From: Micromonospora sp. C31
GTDB lineage: Bacteria; Actinomycetota; Actinomycetes; Mycobacteriales; Micromonosporaceae
Length of the DNA stretch: 64,000 nt
Assembly: GCF_018070575.1 (NCBI RefSeq)
Contig: NZ_JAGPXN010000001.1
Coordinates: 372,001 to 436,000 of the forward strand
Direction of reading: 5' to 3'
Part shown: positions 55,146 to 63,982 of the stretch, one piece after another
How positions within the stretch are numbered: position 1 is the stretch's first letter
Layout: the number at the start of each line of letters is the position of its first letter
Notes under the pieces: generated by a model
The model's database searches: none
What the model was told of the DNA's origin: nothing
What the model saw: the letters and a program-made list of their open reading frames with translations, nothing else
Translations under genes and position numbers: made by a program

Positions 55146-55880
55146 TCAGCCGAGCAGGCGTGGGGGGATCGGGGTCTCCCGCGTCGTGCCGTCGTCGGCG
55201 CGGCTGACCTCGTACGCCGAGACGCCCTCGCGGTCCGCGACCGCCTCGACGAGCCGGGTGCCCCGGTAGAGCAGACCGGTGCCGTCGTCGGTGCAGTGCG
55301 CGGTCGGCAGCGTGCCGTCGCCGACGAGCCGGTGCATCAACGGCCGGCGCTGGCCCTCGCTGTCGTAGTGCACGCCGTTGCCGTAGGGCAGCCAGCCCAG
55401 CCCGTCGGTGAAGCCGCGCAGCGTGGTGCCGAAGCTGTCGGTGGCCCCGCCGGCGTGCCAGCAGATCGAGCCGGCGGAGACGCCGCCGAGCACGATGCCG
55501 GCCTCCCAGCATCCGCGCAGGATCTCGCCGAGGCCGTGCGCCCGCCAGACCGCGCAGAGGTTGGCGACGCTGCCGCCGCCCACCCAGATCACGTCCTGGG
55601 CGAGCAGGTGGGCGCGGAGGTCGTCGACGTTGGGCATCGGGAACAGCGCCAGGTGCGTCATGCGGAACCGGCTGCCGGCGAACGCCTCGTAGACCCGGGC
55701 GAGGGTGGTCGGCTGGTCCCCCTCGGCCTGGTTGAGGAAGCAGATCCTCGGCTCCGGCCCCGCCCCGGCCAGCTCGGCGGCGAGGTCGAAGACGGGGTTG
55801 ACCCGCCGGGACCCGCCCTCGTGGCGCGGCGCGTAGATGCCCATGCTGGTGGCGAGGATGGTCGGTTCGCTGGCGGGCAC
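55146..55880 (-). CDS. pepE: Peptidase E-like (S51) protein
   Basis: 244-residue S51 family protein: Ser nucleophile in LGGVSAGSICWH and the conserved DVIWVGGGSVANL and YGNGVHYDSEGQRRP. Members cleave Asp-X dipeptides or act as relatives of cyanophycinase. GTG 55880 has GGAAGGA six bases upstream and is chosen over the ATG at 55913. Cytoplasmic; single gene. Confidence 0.88.
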   Translation of the reverse strand: MPASEPTILATSMGIYAPRHEGGSRRVNPVFDLAAELAGAGPEPRICFLNQAEGDQPTTLARVYEAFAGSRFRMTHLALFPMPNVDDLRAHLLAQDVIWVGGGSVANLCAVWRAHGLGEILRGCWEAGIVLGGVSAGSICWHAGGATDSFGTTLRGFTDGLGWLPYGNGVHYDSEGQRRPLMHRLVGDGTLPTAHCTDDGTGLLYRGTRLVEAVADREGVSAYEVSRADDGTTRETPIPPRLLG

Positions 55881-56030
55881 GGTCGTCCTTCCGTCGGGGT
55901 CGGCGCTGCCCATCCTGCCGGAGGCCGATCCCCCGGCGCTCAGGTCCTGCCACCCGGGCCCGCCCGGGACGGTCGCCGGCCCGCGTCGCCGGCTGCCGCC
56001 CGTCGCCGCCAGGCGTCCGCGCGCCGCCGC

Positions 56031-56534
56031 TCAGCTCCCGCCGTCGGTGACCGCGCCCAGCAGCGTACGCAGCAGGTCGGCGAGGCGTCGCTGGTCGTCG
56101 GGGGGCAGCGCGTCGAGCAGCCGGCGTTGGACGGCCAGCCCCGCCTCGGCGGCCTCCTCCACGAGTTCGAGGCCGGTCGGGGTGAGCGTGACCTGGAGTC
56201 CGCGCCGGTCGGCGGGGTCGGGTGAGCGGCGGATGAGCCCGGCGCGTTCCAGGCGGTCGAGCCGGCCGGTCATCCCACCGGAGGTGAGCATCAGCGAGGC
56301 GGCGAGCGCCTTCGGCGCCAACGTGTGGGGGGCGCCGGCGCGGCGCAGGGCGGCGAGCACGTCGAACTCGCCCCGGCTGATCGACCAGCGCGCGTAGGTG
56401 CGCTCCTGCTCGTCGCCGACGAGCCGGGCCAGCCGGTAGATGCGGCCGAAGACCGCCATCGGCTCGGGACGCATCCCGGGCCGTTCCCGCTGCCACTGCT
56501 CGACGATGCCGTCGACGTCGTCCCGCTCGGTCAC
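56031..56534 (-). CDS. MarR-family transcriptional regulator
   Basis: 167-residue winged-helix regulator: ISRGEFDVLAALRRAG, recognition helix MLTSGGMTGRLDRLERAGLIRR and wing SPDPADRRGLQVTLT. GTG 56534 starts it. Divergent from the DMT exporter; it likely represses the exporter and itself through the site at 56581. Confidence 0.92.
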   Translation of the reverse strand: MTERDDVDGIVEQWQRERPGMRPEPMAVFGRIYRLARLVGDEQERTYARWSISRGEFDVLAALRRAGAPHTLAPKALAASLMLTSGGMTGRLDRLERAGLIRRSPDPADRRGLQVTLTPTGLELVEEAAEAGLAVQRRLLDALPPDDQRRLADLLRTLLGAVTDGGS

Positions 56535-56580
56535 CCCCGGATTGTGCCGCACCTCGCACTCCCGCTTTACCTCGCCGCCA

Positions 56581-56594
56581 AGTAGCTTACTACT
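56581..56594. promoter_or_regulatory. MarR operator candidate in the divergent promoter
   Basis: AGTAGCTTACTACT (arms AGTAG/CTACT) is followed by a similar half-site, ATACTTAGCAT, in an AT-rich 90-base intergenic region between the MarR and exporter genes. Confidence 0.55.
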
Positions 56595-56625
56595 GAGATA
56601 CTTAGCATCAAGATTTGGAGGAGTC

Positions 56626-57777
56626 GTGGACCGACGCTGGCCGGACATCCTGCTCACCGCCGCCGCGCCGACCGCGTGGGGCACGACGTACCTGGTCACC
56701 AGCGAGCTGCTGCCGCCCGACCGGCCCCTCTGGTCCGGCGCGATCCGGGCCCTGCCCGCCGGCCTGCTGCTGCTCGCGCTGACCCGGCGCCGCCCGCGCG
56801 GCGCCTGGTGGTGGCGCGCGGCCGTGCTCGGCGCGCTGAACATCGGGGCGTTCTTCCCGCTGCTCTTCCTCGCCGCCTACCACCTGCCCGGCGGCACCGC
56901 CGCCGTGCTCGGCGCCACCCAGCCGCTGCTGGTCGCGGGGCTGACGGTGCTCGCGCTCCACGAGCGGCCCCACCCCCGGGCGCTGGCCGCCGCGCTCGCG
57001 GCGCTGGCCGGGGTCGCCCTGGTCGTGCTGCGCCCCGGCGCGGGCCTCGACCCGACGGGCGTCGCCGCCGGGCTGACCGCCACCGCCGCCATGGGCACCG
57101 GCCTGGTGCTGACCCGCCGGTGGGGCCGCCCACCGGGCGTCGGCACGCTCACCGCCACCGGCTGGCAGCTCACCGCCGGCGGACTGATGGTGGTGCCGGC
57201 GGCCCTGCTGGTCGAGGGGATGCCGCCCGTGCCGGATGCGCCGGCGCTGGCCGGCTACGCGTGGCTGACGCTCGCCGGGACGGCGCTGGCGTACGCGCTC
57301 TGGTTCCGGGGCGCGGCCCGGCTGCCGGTCACCCAGGTCTCGCTGCTCGGCGCGCTCAGCCCGCTGACGGCCGTCGCACTCGGCTGGGCCGTGCTCGGGC
57401 AGGCGCTGACCGGCTGGCAGCTCGTCGGCTTCGCCGTGGCGGTCGGCGCCACCGTGGCCGGGCAACTGCCGTCACGCCGGCCCGGCCCGGCGGGTCGGTC
57501 GCGGGGCCAAAGCCCGGTGCGTCAGTCGCGGGGCCAGGGCCCGGTGCGTCAGTCGCGGGGCCCGGCCTGGCGGGGGACCACCGCCTCGATGCGCAGGGGG
57601 CCGGGGGCCAACTCCCCGGCGGCGGCCAGCGGCAGGGTGAAGCGCGCCTCGGCGGCGGGGCCGGCCGCGTACGACTCGCGGAGCATCCAGCGTGCCTCGT
57701 CGGCCGTCCAGCCCAGCCCGGGGCGGCCGGCGATCTCCCGGACCAGGCGCAGCGCCACCCGGGTGTCGTCGTCGTAG
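56626..57777 (+). CDS. DMT-superfamily transporter (EamA) with extended tail
   Basis: 383-residue EamA/DMT exporter with about ten helices in two repeats (start AAPTAWGTTYLVTSELLP). Family length is near 290; after GATVAGQLPSRRPG the frame continues for some 90 residues through a 27-base tandem repeat into sequence antisense to the next gene. Thus the last 90 residues may be a result of stop-codon loss. GGAGGAG lies before GTG 56626. Regulated by the divergent MarR. Confidence 0.88.
   Translation: MDRRWPDILLTAAAPTAWGTTYLVTSELLPPDRPLWSGAIRALPAGLLLLALTRRRPRGAWWWRAAVLGALNIGAFFPLLFLAAYHLPGGTAAVLGATQPLLVAGLTVLALHERPHPRALAAALAALAGVALVVLRPGAGLDPTGVAAGLTATAAMGTGLVLTRRWGRPPGVGTLTATGWQLTAGGLMVVPAALLVEGMPPVPDAPALAGYAWLTLAGTALAYALWFRGAARLPVTQVSLLGALSPLTAVALGWAVLGQALTGWQLVGFAVAVGATVAGQLPSRRPGPAGRSRGQSPVRQSRGQGPVRQSRGPAWRGTTASMRRGPGANSPAAASGRVKRASAAGPAAYDSRSIQRASSAVQPSPGRPAISRTRRSATRVSSS
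57498..57560. repeat. 27-bp tandem repeat at a convergent gene junction
   Basis: GTCGCGGGGCC recurs at 57498, 57525 and 57552, giving 2.3 copies of a 27-base unit (SRGQxPVRQ in the exporter frame). It covers the 3' end of the minus-strand hypothetical gene and the exporter's tail. Confidence 0.75.
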
Positions 57778-58031
57778 AACCGCATGCACCAGTGGTGCAC
57801 CCACATGCCCAGTGCGCGCAGGCCGTCGGCGTCGAGCGAGCGCACCAGCCGGCCGCAGGCGGTGTCGCCGAACGCCCGCCCCGGGTCGCCGGCCCGGTCC
57901 CGTTCGATCGCGCCGACGGCGGCCGGGGCGACCGCGCGCATCCGCTCGTAGAAGCGCTGCACCACCACGGCGTCCGGCGGCGGGTGCCCGTCCCGTGCCG
58001 ACGCCGCCTCCCGACCCGCCACGCTCGCCAT
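57549..58031 (-). CDS. Hypothetical protein
   Basis: 160 residues, not recognised. It is helical, with DAVVVQRFYERMRAVAP, GDTACGRLVRSLDADGLRALGMWVHHWCMRF as its core and DEARWMLRESYAAGPA near the end. AAGGGGTG precedes ATG 58031. Its 3' part overlaps the antisense exporter tail by about 230 bases. Function unknown. Confidence 0.65.
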   Translation of the reverse strand: MASVAGREAASARDGHPPPDAVVVQRFYERMRAVAPAAVGAIERDRAGDPGRAFGDTACGRLVRSLDADGLRALGMWVHHWCMRFYDDDTRVALRLVREIAGRPGLGWTADEARWMLRESYAAGPAAEARFTLPLAAAGELAPGPLRIEAVVPRQAGPRD

Positions 58032-58209
58032 CGCCGCACCCCTTCTTGAGTTGGTGGCCGGACGGTACCGACCACAACCGACACTTTCGGCTCCGGCGTC
58101 CCGTTCGGCCGCGGTCTCGCCGCGCCCGGCACGGAGATGACCAGCCCGCGCACGGCCACGTCCGATTTCCGCGCGCCCGGGGCCGGCGGGCAGGGGCATC
58201 ATCGGTGAC

Positions 58210-59751
58210 GTGGAGTTGGACTTCGAGCGGTGCTACCGGGCGGTCGACAGCCGCGACCAGCGGTTCGACGGCTGGTTCTACACCGGCGTCACGTCGACCG
58301 GGATCTACTGCCGGCCGTCCTGCCCGGCGACGACGCCGAAGCGGCAGAACGTCCGGTTCTTCCCCTCGGCCGCCGCCGCCCAGACGGCCGGGCTGCGCGC
58401 CTGCCGGCGCTGCCGGCCGGACGCCGCCCCGGGCTCGCCGCAGTGGGACGTACGGGCCGACGTGGTCGGCCGGGCCATGCGACTGATCGCCGACGGGGTG
58501 GTCGACCGCGACGGCGTCCCGGGGCTGGCCGCCCGGCTCGGCTACACCGAACGGCACCTGCACCGGATGCTGCGGGCCGAGATGGGCGCCGGTCCCCTGG
58601 CCCTGGCCCGGGCACAACGCGCGCAGACCGCCCGCACCCTGATCGAGACGACCGGGCTGGGCATGGCCGAGGTCGCGTTCGCCGCCGGATTCGGCAGCGT
58701 GCGGCAGTTCAACGACACGGTCCGGGAGGTGTACGGCACGGCCCCGTCCGGGCTGCGCACCGCGCGCGGCCGGTCCACCGCGCCGGGCGGGGCGGGCACG
58801 ATCACGCTGCGGCTCGCGTACCGCCCACCGTTGCACGCCCGGGCGCTGCTGGACTTCCTCGCGCTGCGCGCGCTGCCGGGCGTCGAGGAGGTGCGCGACG
58901 GGACGTACCGGCGGGGCCTGCGGCTGCCGCACGGCCCGGGCGAGGCGGCCCTGACCCCGGCGGACGGGCACGTGACGGCGACGCTGCGGCTGACCGACAT
59001 GCGCGACCTCGCCCCCGCCGTGGCCCGCTGCCGCCGCCTGCTCGACCTCGACGCCGACCCGACCGCCGTCGACGGCGCCCTCGCCGCCGACCCGGCGTTG
59101 GCCGGGGTGGTCGCCGCCGAGCCGGGCATCCGGCTGCCCCGCTCGGTCGACGGCTTCGAGATGGCCGTACGCGCGATCGTCGGCCAGCAGGTCTCCGTCC
59201 GCTCCGCCCGCACCACCCTCGCCCGCCTCCTGACCCACCTGCGCCCACCCCCACCCACCCCCGGCTTCGCCAGCGTTGATCAAGAGGTTCGGGCAGCCGG
59301 TGAGCGCTCTCGGGGGCCCAGACCTCTTGATCGACCGGCCGAGGGCGCGGGGAGGGCCGAGCGGGTGGGGCGGTTGCGGGGGTTTCCGAGCGCCGAGGAG
59401 GTGCTCGGGGCGCCGGACGAGGTGTTCGGGATGCCGGCGGGGCGGGGGGAGACGGTCCGCGGGCTGGCCCACGCCGTCGCCGACGGGTCGCTGGACCTGG
59501 CGCCGGGCGGGGACCGCGAGGAGACCGTCCGGCGACTGCTGGCGCTGCCCGGGATCGGCCCGTGGACGGCGGGCTACGTCGCGATGCGCGCCCTCGGCGC
59601 CCCGGACGTCCTGCTTGCCACCGACCTCGCCGTGCGCCGGGGCGCCGCCGCCCTCGGCCTCCCCGACGCCCCCGGGACCCTCGACCCGTACGCCGACCGC
59701 TGGCGCCCCTGGCGCTCGTACGCGGTGATCCGACTCTGGAGAGCAGCATGA
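58210..59751 (+). CDS. alkA: Ada-AlkA fusion: regulator/3-methyladenine DNA glycosylase
   Basis: 513 residues in three parts. N-terminal Ada metal-binding domain with cysteines GIYCRPSCPA and ACRRCRP; central AraC-type HTH (VPGLAARLGYTERHLHRMLR, GMAEVAFAAGFGSVRQFND); C-terminal AlkA glycosylase with FEMAVRAIVGQQVSV, then the helix-hairpin-helix LLALPGIGPWTAGYVAMRALG and catalytic aspartate region LATDLAVRRGAA. It likely senses methylation damage and excises alkylated bases. Residues 350-380 contain an in-frame palindromic repeat (59275-59335), seen as PGFASVDQEVRAAGERSRG. The GTG start gives a clean Ada domain. Confidence 0.93.
   Translation: MELDFERCYRAVDSRDQRFDGWFYTGVTSTGIYCRPSCPATTPKRQNVRFFPSAAAAQTAGLRACRRCRPDAAPGSPQWDVRADVVGRAMRLIADGVVDRDGVPGLAARLGYTERHLHRMLRAEMGAGPLALARAQRAQTARTLIETTGLGMAEVAFAAGFGSVRQFNDTVREVYGTAPSGLRTARGRSTAPGGAGTITLRLAYRPPLHARALLDFLALRALPGVEEVRDGTYRRGLRLPHGPGEAALTPADGHVTATLRLTDMRDLAPAVARCRRLLDLDADPTAVDGALAADPALAGVVAAEPGIRLPRSVDGFEMAVRAIVGQQVSVRSARTTLARLLTHLRPPPPTPGFASVDQEVRAAGERSRGPRPLDRPAEGAGRAERVGRLRGFPSAEEVLGAPDEVFGMPAGRGETVRGLAHAVADGSLDLAPGGDREETVRRLLALPGIGPWTAGYVAMRALGAPDVLLATDLAVRRGAAALGLPDAPGTLDPYADRWRPWRSYAVIRLWRAA
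59275..59335. repeat. Palindromic repeat inserted in frame in alkA
   Basis: Arms GATCAAGAGGT and ACCTCTTGATC separated by 33 bases (plus extra outer pairs), inside the glycosylase between two conserved helices. It adds about 20-30 residues that other AlkA proteins lack in that loop. It resembles repeats I associate with intergenic regions of Micromonospora; copy number cannot be checked here. Confidence 0.75.
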
Positions 59752-60248
59752 GCATGAACGACAGCACCGTCATCGCCACCCCCGCCGGGCCGCTCAGCAT
59801 CGTGGCCGGCCCGGACGGCGCGGTCCGGGCGGCGGGGTTCACCGGCGAACCGGAGAGCCTGCTCCCCCTGGTGCACCCGAGCATGCGGGCGCCACTGCGG
59901 CACCGGTCCGACCTCGGCCCGGTCAGCGCCGCCGTGGCGTCCTACCTCGACGGTGAACTGGCCGCGATCGACGTCGTGCCGGTGGAGCAGCACACGCGGG
60001 GCGTGTTCATGGCGTACGCCTGGCAGGTGCTGCGCGAGGTGAAACCGGGCGAACCGGTGACGTACACCGGCTTCGCCGGGCTGGCCGGCCGTCCCGCCGC
60101 CGTACGTGCCGCCGCGGCGGCCTGCGCCCGCAACGCCGCAGCCCTCTTCGTCCCCTGCCACCGGGTGCTGCGCACCGACGGGACGCTCGGCGGCTACCGC
60201 TGGGGGCTGGACGTGAAGAAGTGGCTTCTCGGGCACGAGCGGCGATGA
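59748..60248 (+). CDS. ogt: Methylated-DNA-protein-cysteine methyltransferase
   Basis: 166-residue Ogt/AGT repair protein: catalytic cysteine in FVPCHRVLRTDG, preceded by the helix-turn-helix region TYTGFAGLAGRPAAVRAAAAACARN. Directly reverses O6-alkylguanine. ATGA overlap with the alkA stop shows co-translation, so the two repair alkylation damage jointly. Confidence 0.96.
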   Translation: MSMNDSTVIATPAGPLSIVAGPDGAVRAAGFTGEPESLLPLVHPSMRAPLRHRSDLGPVSAAVASYLDGELAAIDVVPVEQHTRGVFMAYAWQVLREVKPGEPVTYTGFAGLAGRPAAVRAAAAACARNAAALFVPCHRVLRTDGTLGGYRWGLDVKKWLLGHERR

Positions 60249-60296
60249 CGGGAAGCCGACACCTGCGCCGCGGCCGTTTGCGGATACCGTCGGCTG

Positions 60297-62114
60297 GTGC
60301 CTGCGGAAGGTGACGGCAACCCGGCCCCCCGGGTCGGGGCCGGCCGGCACCCGCTGCGCAACCTCTGGCGACTGCGTCACTACCTGCGCCCGCACGCGGC
60401 CGAGTTCGGCTGGCTGCTGCTCGCCGGCCTCGCCGCCACCGGTGCGGGCCTCACCATACCGCTGCTCGCGCAGCGGGTGGTGGACGGCCCGGTGGCCCGG
60501 CAGGACCCGGCCGGGCTGTTCCGGCTGGCCGGGTTGGCGCTGCTGCTCGGCCTGGTCGAGGCGCTGCTGATCTTCATCCGGCGCTGGGTGCAGGCGTCGT
60601 CCTCGATGCGGATCGAGGCGGCCATCCGCGAGGACGTCTACGCCCACCTGCAACGGCTGCCGGCCGGCTTCCACGACCGTTGGCAGTCCGGCCAACTGCT
60701 CTCCCGGGTCACCAGCGACCTGTCGGTGCTGCGCCGGTTCCTCTCCTTCGGCCTCTTCTTCCTCATCCTCAACCTGGTGACCTACCTGGCCGTGGTGGCG
60801 CTGCTGATCCGGCTGCACCCTGCGCTGGCGCTGCTGGTCGCGGGTAGCGCGGTGCCGCTGTTCCTGATCAGCCGCCATTTCGCGCGGCGCTACCACGCGG
60901 CCTCGCGCCGGATGCAGGACCAGCAGGGCGACGTGGCCACGCTGGTCGAGGAGACCGCGCAGGGGCTGCGCACGATGAAGGCGTACGGGCGGGGGCCGGA
61001 ACTCGCCGCCCGCTTCGCCGTCGACGCGCGGGCGCTGCACGACACCGGCGTGGCCAAGGGCCGGCTGCTGGCCCGCACCTCCGCCCTGCTGGACCTGGTG
61101 CCCAACCTGACCCTCGGCGTGGTCCTGGTCGCCGGTGCGGCAGCCGCCGCGGGCGGGGCGCTGACCATCGGCGAACTGGTCGCCTTCGTCAGCCTCCAGC
61201 TGATGCTGATCTGGCCGGTGCAGTCGCTGGGCTGGATCATCGCCAACGGCCAGGAGGCCGCCACCGCCGCCGACCGGGTGCAGGAGGTGCTGGACACCCC
61301 GCCGGCCATCGTGGACGCCCCGCACGCGCTCGCCCCGCGCCGCGCCGACGTACGCGGGCGGATCCGCTTCGAGCGGGTGTCGTTCCGCTACCCCGGCACC
61401 TCCGCGCCGGTGCTGCGGGAGATCGACCTGACCGTCGAGCCGGGCGAGACCGTGGCACTGGTCGGGGCGACCGGCAGCGGCAAGAGCACGCTGCTCTCCC
61501 TGGTGCCCCGGCTGCACGAGGTGACCGGCGGGCGGATCACCCTGGACGGGCACGACCTGCGCGAGCTGCGGCTGTCGGCCCTGCGCCGGCTGGTCGGCGT
61601 GGCCTTCGAGGAACCGACGCTGTTCTCGATGTCGGTCTGGGAGAACCTCACGCTCGGCCGGCCGGAGGCCGGTGCGGACGAGGTGCGGGCCGCACTCGCC
61701 CTCGCCCAGGCCGACTTCGCGTACGAGCTGCCGTGGGGGTTGGCGACCCGGGTGGGCGAGCAGGGGCTGTCGCTCTCCGGCGGGCAGCGGCAGCGGCTGG
61801 CGCTGGCCCGGGCGGTGCTCGGCCGCCCCGCGCTGCTCGTGCTGGACGACCCGCTCTCCGCCCTCGACGTGCACACCGAGGCGCTGGTCGAGACGGCGCT
61901 GAAGCGGGTGCTGCGCACCACCACCGCGCTGCTGGTCGTGCACCGGCCCTCCACCATCGCCCTCGCCGACCGGGTGGCGCTGCTCGAGGAGGGCCGGATC
62001 ACCGCCGTCGGGCGGCACTCGGAGCTGCTCGCCGGCGTGCCGGCGTACCGCGCGGTGCTCTCCGCCGAGCCCACCCCCACGCCGCCCGGCGAGCGCGGCC
62101 TGGTGCGTTCGTGA
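60297..62114 (+). CDS. ABC exporter half-transporter with degenerate ATP site (subunit 1)
   Basis: 605-residue half-transporter: six helices in the first 310 residues, then the nucleotide domain. Walker A VGATGSGKST and signature LSLSGGQRQRL are normal, but the Walker B is LLVLDDPLSALD (Asp in place of catalytic Glu) and the Q-loop is FEEPTLFS (Glu for Gln). This is the pattern of the degenerate subunit in heterodimeric exporters. GTGA overlap with the next gene. Substrate unknown. Confidence 0.93.
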   Translation: MPAEGDGNPAPRVGAGRHPLRNLWRLRHYLRPHAAEFGWLLLAGLAATGAGLTIPLLAQRVVDGPVARQDPAGLFRLAGLALLLGLVEALLIFIRRWVQASSSMRIEAAIREDVYAHLQRLPAGFHDRWQSGQLLSRVTSDLSVLRRFLSFGLFFLILNLVTYLAVVALLIRLHPALALLVAGSAVPLFLISRHFARRYHAASRRMQDQQGDVATLVEETAQGLRTMKAYGRGPELAARFAVDARALHDTGVAKGRLLARTSALLDLVPNLTLGVVLVAGAAAAAGGALTIGELVAFVSLQLMLIWPVQSLGWIIANGQEAATAADRVQEVLDTPPAIVDAPHALAPRRADVRGRIRFERVSFRYPGTSAPVLREIDLTVEPGETVALVGATGSGKSTLLSLVPRLHEVTGGRITLDGHDLRELRLSALRRLVGVAFEEPTLFSMSVWENLTLGRPEAGADEVRAALALAQADFAYELPWGLATRVGEQGLSLSGGQRQRLALARAVLGRPALLVLDDPLSALDVHTEALVETALKRVLRTTTALLVVHRPSTIALADRVALLEEGRITAVGRHSELLAGVPAYRAVLSAEPTPTPPGERGLVRS

Positions 62115-63982
62115 CCGGCGACGCCGTCCGCCCCGCGAGCGGTGCTGACCTGACGCAATGGCGCGGCGTCGCCACCGACCCGGACGCGGACCGCAGCCGC
62201 GCCGAGGACACCGCCCCGGAGGCGGTGGCCCGGCTCCGGGCCCGCAGCCGGGTGCTGCTGCGCGACCTGCTGCGCCCGCACCGGCGCCGCCTCGGGCTGG
62301 CCGTCGCGCTGCTGCTCGGCCAGAACGCCGCCGCGATGGCCGGGCCGTACCTGGTGATGCTCGGCATCGACCGGGCGATCGCGCCGCTGCGGGCCGGCGA
62401 GCCCGGCCCGCTGCTGGCCGTCGCCGGCGGGTTCGCCGCCGCCACCGCCGTCGAGTACGTCGCCCGCCGGGGCTTCCTCACCCTCTCGGCGCGGATCGGC
62501 CAGGCCGTCCTGCTCGACCTGCGCCAGCGGGTGTACGCGCACTTCCTGCGCCTGTCGGTGGCGTTCCACGAGCGGTACACCTCCGGCCGGATGATCTCCC
62601 GGCTCACCAGCGACCTGGACTCCATCGGGGAACTGGTCGGCGGTGGCGTCGAGGGCGTGGTGCTGGCCGTGCTGTCGATCCTGTCGATCGCCGGCATCCT
62701 GCTCTGGCTGGACCTGCCGCTGGCGGCGGTGACGCTGCTCGCGTTTCCGTTCCTGATCTGGCTGAGCCGCTGGTTCGCGCGGGCGTCGGCCGACGCGTGG
62801 CGGCGCACCCGGGAGACGGTGGCGCTGGTCATCGTCCACTTCGTCGAGTCGATGCGCGGCATCCGGGCGGTGCAGGCGTTCCGCCGGGAGCCGCGCAACC
62901 AGGAGATATTCGGGGCGGTCAGCGACGACTACCGACGGGCCAGCCGCGACGCGTTCCGGCTGATCGCGACGTACTCGCCGGGGATCAAGGTGATCGGCAA
63001 CGTGACCGTGGCGGTGGTGCTCTGCTACGGCGGCTGGCGGGTGCTGGGCGGGGCCACCGGGGTCGGGGTGCTGGCGGCCTTCCTGCTCTACCTGCGGCGG
63101 TTCTTCGAGCCGATGCAGGAGCTGAGCCAGTTCTACAACTCGCTCCAGTCGGCCACGGCCGCGCTGGAGAAGCTCGCCGGGGTCCTCGACGAACGGCCGT
63201 CGGTGGCCGAACCGGCCCGGCCCGTGCCGTTGCCCACCGGGCCGGGGCGCGGCGCGGTCGCCTTCCGGGAGGTCACCTTCGGCTACCGGCCGGACGCGCC
63301 GATCATCGTCGGGCTGGACCTCGCCGTACCGGCCGGTCAGACCGTGGCGCTGGTCGGGGCGACCGGCGCCGGCAAGTCGACCGTCGCCAAGCTGCTCGCC
63401 CGGTTCCACGACCCGTCGGCGGGCGCGGTCACCCTCGACGGGGTCGACCTGCGCGCCGTCGCCGACGCGGAGCTGCGGCGTGCCGTGGTGCTGGTGACCC
63501 AGGAGACCCACCTGTTCGGCGGCACCGTCGCGGAGAACATCCGGTTCGGCCGACCCGACGCGGACGACGCCGCCGTGCAGGCCGCCGCGCGGGCGATCGG
63601 CGCACACGACTTCATCGCCGCCCTCCCCGAGGGCTACGACACCGAGGTGCGGCGGCGCGGCGGCCGGCTCTCCGCCGGGCAGCGGCAACTCGTCGCGTTC
63701 GCCCGGGCGTTCCTGGCCGACCCGACGGTGCTGATCCTCGACGAGGCCACCTCGTCGCTGGACGTGCCCACCGAGCGGCTGGTGCAGCACGCCCTCGGCA
63801 CCATCCTGGCCGACCGCACCGCCCTGGTGATCGCGCACCGGCTCTCCACCGTGGAGACGGCCGACCGGGTGCTGGTCCTCGACGCCGGCCGGATCGTCGA
63901 GGACGGCCCGCCCGCCCGGCTCGCCGCCACCGGTGGCCGGTACGCCGCCCTGCACCGGCAGTGGCGCGAGTCCCTGCTGTGA
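62111..63982 (+). CDS. ABC exporter half-transporter with canonical ATP site (subunit 2)
   Basis: 623-residue half-transporter with a normal Walker B (LILDEATSSLD), Q loop VTQETHLFGG, H loop AHRLSTV, Walker A VGATGAGKST, but a signature LSAGQ in place of LSGGQ. Pairing gives one catalytic site (this Walker B with subunit 1's LSGGQ) and one degenerate site, as in TM287/288-like exporters. Start GTG 62111 in GTGA with subunit 1's stop. It ends 18 bases from the window edge. Confidence 0.94.
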   Translation: MTGDAVRPASGADLTQWRGVATDPDADRSRAEDTAPEAVARLRARSRVLLRDLLRPHRRRLGLAVALLLGQNAAAMAGPYLVMLGIDRAIAPLRAGEPGPLLAVAGGFAAATAVEYVARRGFLTLSARIGQAVLLDLRQRVYAHFLRLSVAFHERYTSGRMISRLTSDLDSIGELVGGGVEGVVLAVLSILSIAGILLWLDLPLAAVTLLAFPFLIWLSRWFARASADAWRRTRETVALVIVHFVESMRGIRAVQAFRREPRNQEIFGAVSDDYRRASRDAFRLIATYSPGIKVIGNVTVAVVLCYGGWRVLGGATGVGVLAAFLLYLRRFFEPMQELSQFYNSLQSATAALEKLAGVLDERPSVAEPARPVPLPTGPGRGAVAFREVTFGYRPDAPIIVGLDLAVPAGQTVALVGATGAGKSTVAKLLARFHDPSAGAVTLDGVDLRAVADAELRRAVVLVTQETHLFGGTVAENIRFGRPDADDAAVQAAARAIGAHDFIAALPEGYDTEVRRRGGRLSAGQRQLVAFARAFLADPTVLILDEATSSLDVPTERLVQHALGTILADRTALVIAHRLSTVETADRVLVLDAGRIVEDGPPARLAATGGRYAALHRQWRESLL

